From Acinetobacter suaedae (GTDB lineage Bacteria; Pseudomonadota; Gammaproteobacteria; Pseudomonadales; Moraxellaceae): DNA of 64,000 nucleotides. The position numbers were made by a program, and so were the translations under genes. The first letter of the stretch is position 1. Every line of letters begins with the position of its first letter. The notes under the pieces were generated by a model. The model ran no database searches. It was not told the DNA's origin and worked only from the letters and a program-made list of their open reading frames with translations. The DNA is taken from contig NZ_CP043909.1 of the NCBI RefSeq assembly GCF_008630915.1, forward strand, positions 2,976,001 to 3,040,000, in the 5' to 3' direction. Below, piece after piece: positions 44,827-53,452 of this stretch.

Positions 44827-45381
44827 GTGACGAAACAATATTTAACGCATCGTTGTCTCATTGCCCCACCAGACATGGCTGATGAATTCTTTGCAAATAC
44901 GGTCATCTATGTTGCACGCCATGATGAAGACGGTGCACAAGGCATCATTATCAATCGCCCATCTGAATTACAGATCAAAGAGCTACTGAATGATTTAGAA
45001 ATTGATGCGGATAATGTACAACCCCATGCAGTTTTGCAAGGTGGACCATTGCGTCCAGAAGCTGGCTTTGTATTACATACTGGACAGCCGACATGGCATT
45101 CATCGATTGCCGTTGGTGAAAATGTATGTATTACCACCAGCAAAGATATTTTAGATGCGATTGCACACAATGAAGGTGTTGGCCGTTATCAGATCGCGCT
45201 AGGTTATGCGAGTTGGGCAAAAAATCAACTTGAAGAAGAAATGGCACGTGGCGACTGGTTGATTTGTGATTCTGATATGGATTTGATTTTCAATCTACCC
45301 TATGGCGATCGTTGGGATGCGGCATATAAAAAAATCGGCGTAGATCGTACTTGGCTTGCCTCAGAGATTGGTCATGCCTGA
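44827..45381 (+). CDS. YqgE/AlgH family protein
   Basis: A 184-residue UPF0301 protein; the family has a compact fold and no agreed function, although AlgH was linked to alginate regulation in Pseudomonas. Family landmarks are [59 protein letters not shown] and [19 protein letters not shown]. The start is GTG at 44827 with GGAG at 44815-44818. Its end overlaps the start of ruvX by eight bases, the common yqgE-yqgF order. Confidence 0.93.
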   Translation: MTKQYLTHRCLIAPPDMADEFFANTVIYVARHDEDGAQGIIINRPSELQIKELLNDLEIDADNVQPHAVLQGGPLRPEAGFVLHTGQPTWHSSIAVGENVCITTSKDILDAIAHNEGVGRYQIALGYASWAKNQLEEEMARGDWLICDSDMDLIFNLPYGDRWDAAYKKIGVDRTWLASEIGHA

Positions 45382-45817
45382 GTTAAATCCCCCTCAATCT
45401 ATTATGGCTTTTGATTTTGGAACACAAAAAATGGGAATGGCAATTGGCCAATCAAGTATTGAAAGTGCCAATCCACTCCCACTGTTCAGCATGAAAGATG
45501 GTATTCCCGACTGGAATCAACTGTTAAAAATCGTCAAAGAATGGCAGCCCAATCTATTTATTGTTGGCTTACCCCTAAATATGGATGACAGTGAGTCTGA
45601 ACTGTCAGCCCGAGCTCGAAAGTTTGCAAGACGCCTACGCCATCAAACCAATATTAGCACTTGGATGGTGGATGAGCGTCTAACCACACGAGAAGCGCGA
45701 GAAGAACTCGAGTTTTATCAAAGCAAAGGACAAGCAAAACGTTTATCAGCAGACAGCTTTGCCGCTGCACTGCTTATTCAAAGTTGGTATCGCAATCCTG
45801 TTGGAATTACACCTTAG
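45374..45817 (+). CDS. ruvX: RuvX/YqgF, putative pre-16S rRNA nuclease
   Basis: RNase H-fold nuclease implicated in 5' maturation of 16S rRNA and once annotated as a Holliday junction resolvase. The protein has 147 residues from ATG 45374. Visible motifs are [16 protein letters not shown] with the first catalytic Asp, [21 protein letters not shown] and [10 protein letters not shown] with the acidic residues, and [14 protein letters not shown] at the end. A TTG at 45356 would add six residues. It overlaps yqgE by eight bases. Its stop is one base from the stop of the convergent HlyD-type gene. Confidence 0.93.
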   Translation: MPELNPPQSIMAFDFGTQKMGMAIGQSSIESANPLPLFSMKDGIPDWNQLLKIVKEWQPNLFIVGLPLNMDDSESELSARARKFARRLRHQTNISTWMVDERLTTREAREELEFYQSKGQAKRLSADSFAAALLIQSWYRNPVGITP

Positions 45818-45818
45818 C

Positions 45819-46829
45819 TTATTTCTCAATAATTCTGACCGTCGCAGTACGTCCTGAGACAAAAGCCAATGGATTATGCGGTTGCTCATCCAAAACAATT
45901 TTCACAGGCACACGTTGCGCTAAACGCACCCAACTAAAAGTTGGATTTACGTTTGCTAATAAATTAGAGCTTCCTGAACGTTCGCGATCTTCAATCCCTG
46001 TAGCGATCCCCTGTACATGCCCTTGGATCTTCTGTTTATCCCCCATTAACTGTACAGTCGCTTGGTCTCCAACATGAATCCGATTAAGTTTGGTTTCTTC
46101 AAAATATCCGACCACGTACAGCTGGTGACGATCCAACAGTGCCGCAACAGGCTGCCCAACCTTCACGTAATTACCAACTTTCAAGTCAAAGTTAGACAAA
46201 GTCCCATCCGCAGGTGCAACCACTTCTGAGCGCTGCAAATTCAATTGTGCTAAATGTAAATTACTCTGAGCAACTTCAATCAACGCATGTTGTTGTTGAA
46301 TCGCAGCATTCGCCTGCTCGATCGTTGCAGTCAATTGCTCACGTTCTGCAAGTGCCTGATCACGCGCGGCAAAAACTTGATCTTGCTCTTGCTTTGAGAT
46401 AGCACCATCCATCAAACTCGCATAACGTGCCGCATTCTTTTCAGCCAATTTCATATTGGCCTCAGTTTTGACCAAGCTTGCCTTTGCACCAGCTAGATTC
46501 GCCTGCGCTTGTGCCAATCCTGCATTGGCTTTGGCCAAATCAGATTTTGCTTGCTCAACATCCAAAGCTTGGCGTGCCACATCGATGGTGAAAAGCACCT
46601 GCCCCTTCTTCACCGTTTGGTTATCTTGAACTAAAACCTCAGTAACCAAACCATTCACATCCGAAGCGACCTGAATCACATCACCACGGACACGTCCATC
46701 ACGTGTCCATGGCGATGCATTGTAATAATTCCATAAATGCACAACCGTATAGACAGCGATCAAAATCGCGAGAAGTAAAACCACGGGACGTATAACTTTT
46801 CGCACATCAAATGCATTCATGTTCATCAC
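45819..46829 (-). CDS. HlyD/EmrA-type periplasmic adaptor (AaeA-like)
   Basis: Membrane fusion protein of an efflux system. The 336-residue protein has one N-terminal membrane anchor (VVLLLAILIAVYTVVHLW, about residues 16-33), a biotinyl-lipoyl-like half motif (YNASPWTRDGRVRGDVIQVASDVNGLVTEV), a long Ala-rich coiled coil (about 85-190) and the second lipoyl half ADGTLSNFDLKVGNYVKVGQPVAALL. The opening WTRDGRVR is typical of the AaeA/EmrA partners of aromatic-acid exporters. Third gene of the operon FUSC-DUF1656-HlyD. Confidence 0.88.
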   Translation of the reverse strand: MMNMNAFDVRKVIRPVVLLLAILIAVYTVVHLWNYYNASPWTRDGRVRGDVIQVASDVNGLVTEVLVQDNQTVKKGQVLFTIDVARQALDVEQAKSDLAKANAGLAQAQANLAGAKASLVKTEANMKLAEKNAARYASLMDGAISKQEQDQVFAARDQALAEREQLTATIEQANAAIQQQHALIEVAQSNLHLAQLNLQRSEVVAPADGTLSNFDLKVGNYVKVGQPVAALLDRHQLYVVGYFEETKLNRIHVGDQATVQLMGDKQKIQGHVQGIATGIEDRERSGSSNLLANVNPTFSWVRLAQRVPVKIVLDEQPHNPLAFVSGRTATVRIIEK

Positions 46830-46886
46830 CTTTCGTACATATTCTTAACTGATTCAATTTTCAAAAATGAGCACTTGTGAAAGCCA

Positions 46887-47102
46887 CTAAACCCACAACC
46901 AAACAAACAATCCATGTACGAATAACAATAATCCCAAGTAAAAACACAGATTAAAAATGCTAGGTAATACAATCCAACCTTTTGCAATTAAACGATCTGT
47001 GAGCGGACTAGAGAACTTAAATAACAAATAGGCAATACTGGCTTGTACCAACAAAATCGGAATATAAATTCCATATAGATTTATTTCACCCATGCGATAC
47101 AC
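46887..47102 (-). CDS. DUF1656 small membrane protein (AaeX-like)
   Basis: A 71-residue protein with two membrane segments, starting MGEINLYGIYIPILLVQASIAY from its second methionine (47090) or MYRMGEI from the first. The GEI-x-YG-x-Y-x-P start and length match AaeX/DUF1656 proteins that always sit between a FUSC transporter and an HlyD adaptor. It overlaps the FUSC gene by 17 bases. Likely an accessory of the efflux pump. Confidence 0.88.
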   Translation of the reverse strand: MYRMGEINLYGIYIPILLVQASIAYLLFKFSSPLTDRLIAKGWIVLPSIFNLCFYLGLLLFVHGLFVWLWV

Positions 47103-49179
47103 CTACAGCATTTATTGTTGAGAACATCTCTTCAGCAGGCATATGTCCAATGCTGACACGAATATTGTTCAATGAAATCCGCATACGTTGACGTAATTGC
47201 TCGTCCTCAATTTCGGAGGAAATGAATTGCAATTGCTCTATTTGCTGAACAATTTCTGTTGGAAAGTGATTCACTGACAACCGTTTTTCTTGGGTTTTGA
47301 AATAATCAGTCAATTGTTGCTGTAATCTCTTCACTTGGTTCTGCAAAGTTTCAAACTGAGGGAGTTTCTGACTAATTTCTTGCAAACGAACCAAATCAAC
47401 AATTGAACTACTCTCAACCAAAGCATGTTGAATCGAAGTTTTTATCTCAAGATCTTGTACCATCTTGGTATTCAATACGCCCACTCGATCTAGCATACTG
47501 CGCAGGTGGATCTTGAAGTCACTTCCGTAAGCCATATGAATTGCTTGACGCATGGCTTGATAATGTAAAGCCAAAATACGTGTTGCACTGGTATCTGGAG
47601 AAACAGCTCTCACCAGATCGATGACAATCAATGAAACCAAAACACCCAATACCATCGCAAAGGAGCTGTCTAAATAAGACACAGCATCCATGGTGTATTG
47701 ATTATGTAGATTCAAACCCATCATTGTGTTGATACCGAGCACCATTCCAACGGGCATCAACATTTGATTTGCCATCATACTCACAGCAACCAAAAACACA
47801 GGAAAAAGAACCAAAGCCAATTGCCAAAAATGTGTCACATGTGGAAAAATTCCAAATGCATACAAAAAGACCAAGACTGCTGAAAACAAGCTGCCCCAAA
47901 TAAAAATTCGCAACACAGGCACTGGATTATCCAAGGCAGTCAGAATACATGCCGTTACTGCCCCCATCTGCGCCATCATAAACCCAGCTTTCCAACCTGA
48001 AATAATCCACGCACCAGTGACGATAAAAGTAATTAATACAGCACTGATCCCACCACGAACTGCAATACCATGGTCACGATGTAAACTCGGATAGGTGGTA
48101 CTAATAGCGGTAATTTCCGCTGGAATATCTTTTTTCCCTTGCTGAATGTGTTGCCAAATGAGTTTCACAGCCAAAATATTGGCAATAAAATGGCGGATAT
48201 CCATTTTTAGAGCACCCAAAACAACTTGCTGCTCGGATGTTGCCATTGCAATTAATTCGGAAAAATCTTGTTCAAACCCTGTCGGCAACGTTTGTAAATC
48301 CAATGGGAGCAATGCTTTTTCTTGCTTTAAAAATAGTAAAGTACGCTGTCTAATTCGATCTAGATGTGGTGCAAGCTCAGCCATTTGCATCTGTTCAAGC
48401 TGTTTCACACGTTGAGAAAGCGCTACTAGATTGGCCACCACGAGGGAAACCTGATGCAACATTTCCTGCAACGGTTTCGTCATCCCTTTAAGCTCACCTT
48501 TTTCATAATTTAAATGCACAGCAAGCGCATGAATATCTGAGGCATCTCGGGTAATCACTGATAAAATCTGAGTATAATCTTGAGGCGTCTCCTGAACGGT
48601 CACCAAATTCTCAAATGTGCTTTCTAGATCATGCAATGCCTTGTTTACTCTTTGTTTAATCATCGCCCCAACATGTACTGGAAAGAACGTTGCAGAGACA
48701 ACAGCAGTTGCAATGACACCGATCGAAATCTCTAATACTCGCGCTAAAGCAATATCAAAAATATTGTAGCTATCAATATAAGTAATGGCGTTATATACAA
48801 TCATCGCAGTTGAATACCCTGCCAACATAAAGACATAGCTACGAGGTGTACGATCCAATAAAGAAACGTACAAAGCAAAGCCAACCCAAAGTGACAAAAT
48901 AATCGTGAATAACCACGGTGTATTAATAAAATGAGGGGTTAACATCAAAGCAATAATTGCTCCGACAACAGTACCCACCAGTCGATAAACACATTTTGAT
49001 GACACCATTCCTGAGTATGGATTAGCAATAATCAAAACGGTTCCAATCGACCACATCGGATTAATCAAATCCAGTTCAAATGAAACAAACAGTGCCAACA
49101 TACCTGCCACAAAGGTTTTGCAGGCAAAAATGATGTCTAGTCGGCTTGGTCTAAAAGCCAACAACTGTTTAAGTAACAT
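47086..49179 (-). CDS. FUSC-family efflux transporter (AaeB-like)
   Basis: Inner-membrane pump of the fusaric acid resistance/AaeB family, 697 residues. Two halves each have about five membrane segments: the first begins around FACKTFVAGMLALFVSFELDLINPMWS, the second around HGIAVRGGISAVLITFIVTGAWIISGW (about residue 370). Long helical cytoplasmic stretches separate and follow them. Relatives export p-hydroxybenzoic acid, fusaric acid and similar aromatic acids. First gene of the operon, transcribed away from the IclR regulator. Confidence 0.9.
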   Translation of the reverse strand: MLLKQLLAFRPSRLDIIFACKTFVAGMLALFVSFELDLINPMWSIGTVLIIANPYSGMVSSKCVYRLVGTVVGAIIALMLTPHFINTPWLFTIILSLWVGFALYVSLLDRTPRSYVFMLAGYSTAMIVYNAITYIDSYNIFDIALARVLEISIGVIATAVVSATFFPVHVGAMIKQRVNKALHDLESTFENLVTVQETPQDYTQILSVITRDASDIHALAVHLNYEKGELKGMTKPLQEMLHQVSLVVANLVALSQRVKQLEQMQMAELAPHLDRIRQRTLLFLKQEKALLPLDLQTLPTGFEQDFSELIAMATSEQQVVLGALKMDIRHFIANILAVKLIWQHIQQGKKDIPAEITAISTTYPSLHRDHGIAVRGGISAVLITFIVTGAWIISGWKAGFMMAQMGAVTACILTALDNPVPVLRIFIWGSLFSAVLVFLYAFGIFPHVTHFWQLALVLFPVFLVAVSMMANQMLMPVGMVLGINTMMGLNLHNQYTMDAVSYLDSSFAMVLGVLVSLIVIDLVRAVSPDTSATRILALHYQAMRQAIHMAYGSDFKIHLRSMLDRVGVLNTKMVQDLEIKTSIQHALVESSSIVDLVRLQEISQKLPQFETLQNQVKRLQQQLTDYFKTQEKRLSVNHFPTEIVQQIEQLQFISSEIEDEQLRQRMRISLNNIRVSIGHMPAEEMFSTINAVGVSHG

Positions 49180-49613
49180 GTATATATCTCAATGCTAGGT
49201 CAGTTTTTGCTCATCATATTGCGGTCTATATAAATCAAGAGACAACACATCCAGCCTATTTTAGGATTAACCCAAAACAGCCGATGAACACTAAGCTGAT
49301 TAATTTGAAATGAGGCACAATGTGGACAGCGTTATGGAAATCACTGCTTAGCACAATAATTATCCAATGAAGACATTGCATGGATAATTTTTCCAAAAAA
49401 TGATAAATTAGTCAACATAATTATCATAATTTGATAATTTAATGTGATTAATAACCGTATTTTTATTGAATTCACTAAACTTTCTCAGACAGCTTTAGAT
49501 TTATTCAGGTGAGCCCAACAAATTCTAAGGCCCATATCAGACTCAACGCTTTTCTGTTATAAAACAATAAAAGTTTGATTTTCACGTTCTTTTTAAGGAG
49601 TAGGCACATCATC
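49180..49613. promoter_or_regulatory. Divergent control region of the efflux operon and IclR gene
   Basis: A 434-base, very AT-rich gap between two divergent transcription units. It contains several GATAATT-like half sites, the best arranged as the palindrome at 49419-49439, and the RBS AAGGAG at 49596-49600 for the regulator. No small gene is recognised. Confidence 0.5.
49419..49439. promoter_or_regulatory. Candidate IclR operator palindrome
   Basis: AATTATCA (49419-49426) and TGATAATT (49432-49439) are a perfect 8-bp inverted repeat with a five-base spacer, midway between the FUSC and IclR start codons. Further GATAA/TTATC half sites lie nearby (around 49360-49410). Confidence 0.45.
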
Positions 49614-50381
49614 ATGGCAAGTTCGAGTTTTGGTAAGATTCTCACTGTGCTGGATTTATTTTCGGTTACACGCCCAATCATCAATGTCGATATCATTTGT
49701 GATGAACTTGGATTGTCCAAGCCGACTGCCTACCGTTATCTTAAAGAATTGGTTTCTGCCGATATGCTTAAACGCATTAGCGGAACTTCAGGAGATTATA
49801 CTTTAGGCTCCAAAATCGCTGTTTTAGATTATATTTCGCATAGCACCGACCCATTGGTTCAGATCAGTATTCCATTTATGCGCGATATTGTTGATAAAAC
49901 TGAGCTATGTTGTTTACTCACTTATTTAAATCATGATTATTGTATTGATTTACATCATGAAACCTTTAAAGATGCGGAGCTTCTCTCTTTTGGGCGGGGT
50001 TGTCCTCGACCTGTTTATATTGGCGCATCTCCCAAAATTGTGATTGCGCATTTAAGCAAACAACGTATCCAAGCCTATTACCAACAGTTCAATCAAGAAC
50101 TTGCTCAAGTGGGTTTTGCACAGAATTTAGATGAATTTGCTCAACACATGCGAAAAATTAAGAAACAAGGGTTTTATTTATCACAGGGTGAAATTGACCC
50201 ACTTGTTTGCGGGCTATCAGTACCTATTCGCTTTTCCAGCAAGGAAGCTCCCATTGCACTTACTTTAGTTGCTTCCAAAAATCGTTTTGATTTTTTAAAT
50301 ATTCAAAAATTAATTGAGATTTTGCAAAGTAATGCGACACAGATTGAACATAAGTTTGCCTTACTTTCTGAAAACCCATGA
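49614..50381 (+). CDS. IclR-family transcriptional regulator
   Basis: A 255-residue regulator with an N-terminal winged HTH (SFGKILTVLDLF...DELGLSKPTAYRYLKEL, about residues 4-48) and a C-terminal effector-binding domain (VCGLSVPIRF near 205 and an earlier GRGCPRPVYIGASPKIVIAHL). ATG 49614 (MASSSFGK) is preceded by AAGGAG 13 bases upstream, slightly far; a TTG start at 49575 is less plausible. It is divergent from the AaeXAB-like efflux operon and probably controls it in response to an aromatic acid. IclR proteins of this genus (PobR, PcaU) control aromatic catabolism. Confidence 0.88.
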   Translation: MASSSFGKILTVLDLFSVTRPIINVDIICDELGLSKPTAYRYLKELVSADMLKRISGTSGDYTLGSKIAVLDYISHSTDPLVQISIPFMRDIVDKTELCCLLTYLNHDYCIDLHHETFKDAELLSFGRGCPRPVYIGASPKIVIAHLSKQRIQAYYQQFNQELAQVGFAQNLDEFAQHMRKIKKQGFYLSQGEIDPLVCGLSVPIRFSSKEAPIALTLVASKNRFDFLNIQKLIEILQSNATQIEHKFALLSENP

Positions 50382-50505
50382 AATTATTGGTGAGAATTTA
50401 AAAAATTTTTACATTTCCTAAGATTGAAAAACCAAAAGAATTCTCATATTATGATTATTGTTCTTCAGCATACTCTCCCAAAGAGCATGTTTCCTCAGAG
50501 AACTA

Positions 50506-50530
50506 AGCTCATCCTGTCATGGGCTTTTTT
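50506..50530 (+). terminator. Terminator of the IclR gene
   Basis: AGCTCAT (50506-50512) pairs with ATGGGCT (50519-50525), 7 bp with one T-G wobble and a six-base loop, followed by TTTTTT (50525-50530). Confidence 0.7.
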
Positions 50531-50598
50531 CTTGCTTAGATTTTCTTGATATCCCCAAACGTCTATACATCAAAAAGTCGAACAACAATAAATTTAGA

Positions 50599-51759
50599 TT
50601 AACAAATAATTTTATGAATTAATTTTGCTTCCACCAACATCTGTTCAGTATGATCAGACATGACAGCCAACAGATATTTACCATTTGAATAATAAACCAC
50701 TCCTTGCTTATCCAAGGCATACCCCAATACACCGCGTTTTAGAACTTTCTGCTCGCCACTAGTCGAATATTGGATCAACTCCCAGTTACGAGGAATAACG
50801 CCTGCAAATTTTTCACCAGCACTTTGATTTTGCTTTAATGCTTTCTCTACTTTAATCAAATTACCTTCAACAAATAATTCTTCTTCCGATTTCCGTCTCG
50901 CTTTGGCAGGATTAGTACCTGAAGTTGACTTTAGAGATTCTCCTGTATAACGCTGAGTAAAAAAATCTAACCAACTGATCACTGCACGAATAATTCTAAA
51001 TGGGGCCAATACAATATCTTTGATTGGATTACTACGTTGATACTGACTTTTATAAGGACGTTTTAAGAAATAAAGCTGACCAGACTTATTCACCCTTGGC
51101 TTATAATAATCATAACGGGGATCACTTATGATTGTTTCAAGCTCACCAGTTTTTAGATTTAAGCGACAAATCTCTTTAGGTCCAATCGTGACATTTCCTT
51201 GATGATCACTCGCAAATCCACAACTATCATAATAAACAATATCAGAATTCTGAGGATCAAAGCATGCATGCTCATCTTGACACTCACCCTCTGTAACATA
51301 TTGAATACGACTAGAATCTAATCCTAGAATACAAAGATGTCGTTCAAGACCATGACCCTGGCTTGCAGATATAATGAGTCGTTTCTTCTGAGCATCATAA
51401 TCAAAATGATGAGCAATAAACTCATTGTTTCTAAGAACAAGAGTTTCTGGTTGCTGCAGATCCAACAATGATTTGATATAAATCGCACAACCATCTTGTA
51501 GTCTAGCGGCATAAATCATTTGTTGATCTTCGGTCAATACAGCATCTACAGGAAAAACATGTGCCAATTCATATGGGTCATCATGGGTTACTGCCCCCAT
51601 AAATTGAGCACCTGCTCCCATCGTTTTCCATTGTTTACGCTGCTTAATTTCTTGCACATTTTTCTTATATTGACTTACAGCATGGCAATCTATTGTTTGT
51701 GTTTTCTGATCTTGTAATTGATACAGTTCTTGATTTGATAAATATAATAAAGATGACAT
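50599..51759 (-). CDS. Orphan beta-propeller-like protein of unknown function
   Basis: A 386-residue protein without signal peptide. The N-terminal two thirds is rich in short beta-strand repeats of the TolB/PD40 type (for example DAVLTEDQQMIYAARLQDG, HFDYDAQKKRLIISASQG, ACFDPQNSDIVYYDSCG, RLNLKTGELETIISDP). From about residue 243 a hydrophobic, amphipathic stretch (KDIVLAPFRIIRAVISWLDF) interrupts the pattern, followed by a charged linker, and a last propeller-like segment ends the protein (GVLGYALDKQGVVYYSNG). This suggests a cytoplasmic propeller that touches the membrane. It is a single gene between an IclR gene and pgsA, convergent with the former. No known role. Confidence 0.75.
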   Translation of the reverse strand: MSSLLYLSNQELYQLQDQKTQTIDCHAVSQYKKNVQEIKQRKQWKTMGAGAQFMGAVTHDDPYELAHVFPVDAVLTEDQQMIYAARLQDGCAIYIKSLLDLQQPETLVLRNNEFIAHHFDYDAQKKRLIISASQGHGLERHLCILGLDSSRIQYVTEGECQDEHACFDPQNSDIVYYDSCGFASDHQGNVTIGPKEICRLNLKTGELETIISDPRYDYYKPRVNKSGQLYFLKRPYKSQYQRSNPIKDIVLAPFRIIRAVISWLDFFTQRYTGESLKSTSGTNPAKARRKSEEELFVEGNLIKVEKALKQNQSAGEKFAGVIPRNWELIQYSTSGEQKVLKRGVLGYALDKQGVVYYSNGKYLLAVMSDHTEQMLVEAKLIHKIIC

Positions 51760-51859
51760 TTAACTATATTCCTAACTTATCATTTTTAGCATTCACCATC
51801 TTATATCCTCTAAAAGTGAATGCTTTAATTATCTAGAATTGTCTACTCAATCCTTAGTT

Positions 51860-52444
51860 TTAAGGTTGTTTTAAATATGGCCATGCAGCTTTCAGATAAA
51901 TAAACATTGACCATAACGTCAAGATCACTGCCGCATATAACAATGCATAAGCCCACATTTCCAATGGTTGCCAATTCAATAAAAATACGCTAATCGCAAT
52001 CATCTGAAATGCTGTTTTATATTTACCAACAGTGGAAACCGCAACACTGGTTCGCGCCCCAAGCTCTGCCATCCACTCACGTAAAGCAGAAACTGTAATC
52101 TCACGAGAAATAATCACGATCGCTGCGAATGCCATCGAAATCGTAGGTTGCCATTGCACAAGTACAATCAGAGCCGCCGCAACCATTAACTTATCTGCAA
52201 CAGGATCTAAGAAACGCCCAAAAGCAGACGTTTGGTTTAAAGTTCGTGCCAAATAGCCATCAAACCAATCCGTCAGTGCAGCAAGCACAAAGATGGCTGT
52301 CAGGACAATATGACGCAGCATGCCCCCGTGATGTTCAGCACCAATCGCTGGTGGCCAATATGCGATCACCAAAAAAACAGGTATGAGAGCAATACGCGCC
52401 AAAGTTAGAATATTTGGAATGTTCAGGATTCGCCCTGTACTCAT
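51860..52444 (-). CDS. pgsA: PgsA, CDP-diacylglycerol-glycerol-3-phosphate 3-phosphatidyltransferase
   Basis: Makes phosphatidylglycerol phosphate, the committed step to phosphatidylglycerol and cardiolipin. The protein has 194 residues from ATG 52444 (MSTGRILNIPNILTLARI), close to the E. coli start; ATG 52456 would add four residues. The CDP-alcohol phosphotransferase motif D-x2-DG-x2-AR-x8-G-x3-D-x3-D is complete (DWFDGYLART...GRFLDPVADK, about residues 62-88). Four to six membrane segments. Confidence 0.93.
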   Translation of the reverse strand: MSTGRILNIPNILTLARIALIPVFLVIAYWPPAIGAEHHGGMLRHIVLTAIFVLAALTDWFDGYLARTLNQTSAFGRFLDPVADKLMVAAALIVLVQWQPTISMAFAAIVIISREITVSALREWMAELGARTSVAVSTVGKYKTAFQMIAISVFLLNWQPLEMWAYALLYAAVILTLWSMFIYLKAAWPYLKQP

Positions 52445-52549
52445 AAACACCGCCATGTTGTTCGCATCAAATTTGCATATTGCGCAAAGGATGTACCGAG
52501 ATTGTATCTATCTGTAAGCAACTTTATACGAAATACCGCCTAATGTCGA

Positions 52550-53347
52550 TTAGGCAAACACAGCAACCGTCTGCCTTAAGATCGCAATCAGCCGATGATC
52601 ACGGTCCCAAACATAGGCATATTCAGTAGAATAACCATGTTCAGCATACTCTGTTGTTACCTTATATTTAAACCAATCATGAATATGATGAGCAATCGGA
52701 TGCACATATGTAATTTGCCAAGTTAATGAACTGGCTGGTGCAGGTGTCTTAAACATGGGTAACACGCCTGGCGGCCACACATCCATCAATGCAAATAAAT
52801 CTGCAAGCTGCATTTCCCGATCAGCATGTAGATTTGGTGCAAAACGACTCCAACCACCAAAATCAGGCGCTTTACTTCCTGCCATCGGATAATGACCTTC
52901 AGCCCAACATAATTCAAATTGCTGCATACATTCTGGCATTAAACCTTCGATATACAACGTTTTATCCAAGGTTTCTGGCAATGGATAATCTGGCTCATGT
53001 GGTAGATGATTGACATGAATTCGGGACTCACGTTGCGATCCAAAGCTCGCAACCAAAATGCTTTGCACCGCATCATCTTGCCACAAACGAACCTCTAAGC
53101 TCGTTACAGACTTACCTTCACGGAGTATTTCAGCCGTGAGCTTTGCAACTCCATGTTGTACGGGACCAATGAAGGTCACATTACAGCTGAGAAGCTGCTT
53201 TGCAGGATCGTTGACCACTCCGATTGCTTTTTGGATCATCAGTCCTGCAATGAGTCCGCCAAATACGGTGCGACCTTGTAACCATCCTGATGGAATATCA
53301 ATCGTTTCTTGTTGCTTAACTTGTTGATACAGTGGAAGCAATGACAT
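52550..53347 (-). CDS. Acyl-CoA thioesterase (double hotdog, TesB-like)
   Basis: About 265 residues with two hotdog-fold repeats. The first contains WLQGRTVFGGLIAGLMIQKAI (helix of the hotdog) and SLEVRLWQDDAVQSILVASF; the second contains WQITYVHPIAHHIHDWFKYKVTTEYAEHGYSTEYAYVWD. This pattern matches thioesterase-family proteins that hydrolyse acyl-CoA. Two adjacent ATGs (53350 and 53347) follow AAAGGA; the second is used here because of better spacing. Chain-length preference is unknown. Confidence 0.82.
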   Translation of the reverse strand: MSLLPLYQQVKQQETIDIPSGWLQGRTVFGGLIAGLMIQKAIGVVNDPAKQLLSCNVTFIGPVQHGVAKLTAEILREGKSVTSLEVRLWQDDAVQSILVASFGSQRESRIHVNHLPHEPDYPLPETLDKTLYIEGLMPECMQQFELCWAEGHYPMAGSKAPDFGGWSRFAPNLHADREMQLADLFALMDVWPPGVLPMFKTPAPASSLTWQITYVHPIAHHIHDWFKYKVTTEYAEHGYSTEYAYVWDRDHRLIAILRQTVAVFA

Positions 53348-53452
53348 CATTTTTCCTTTTATCTTCAATACATTCTATCTTTGAATGTTTTTAGCAATTT
53401 GTGAATGGTCATTGATCAATCAATCATTGAAAGATTTGGTCAATTGGTCAAA

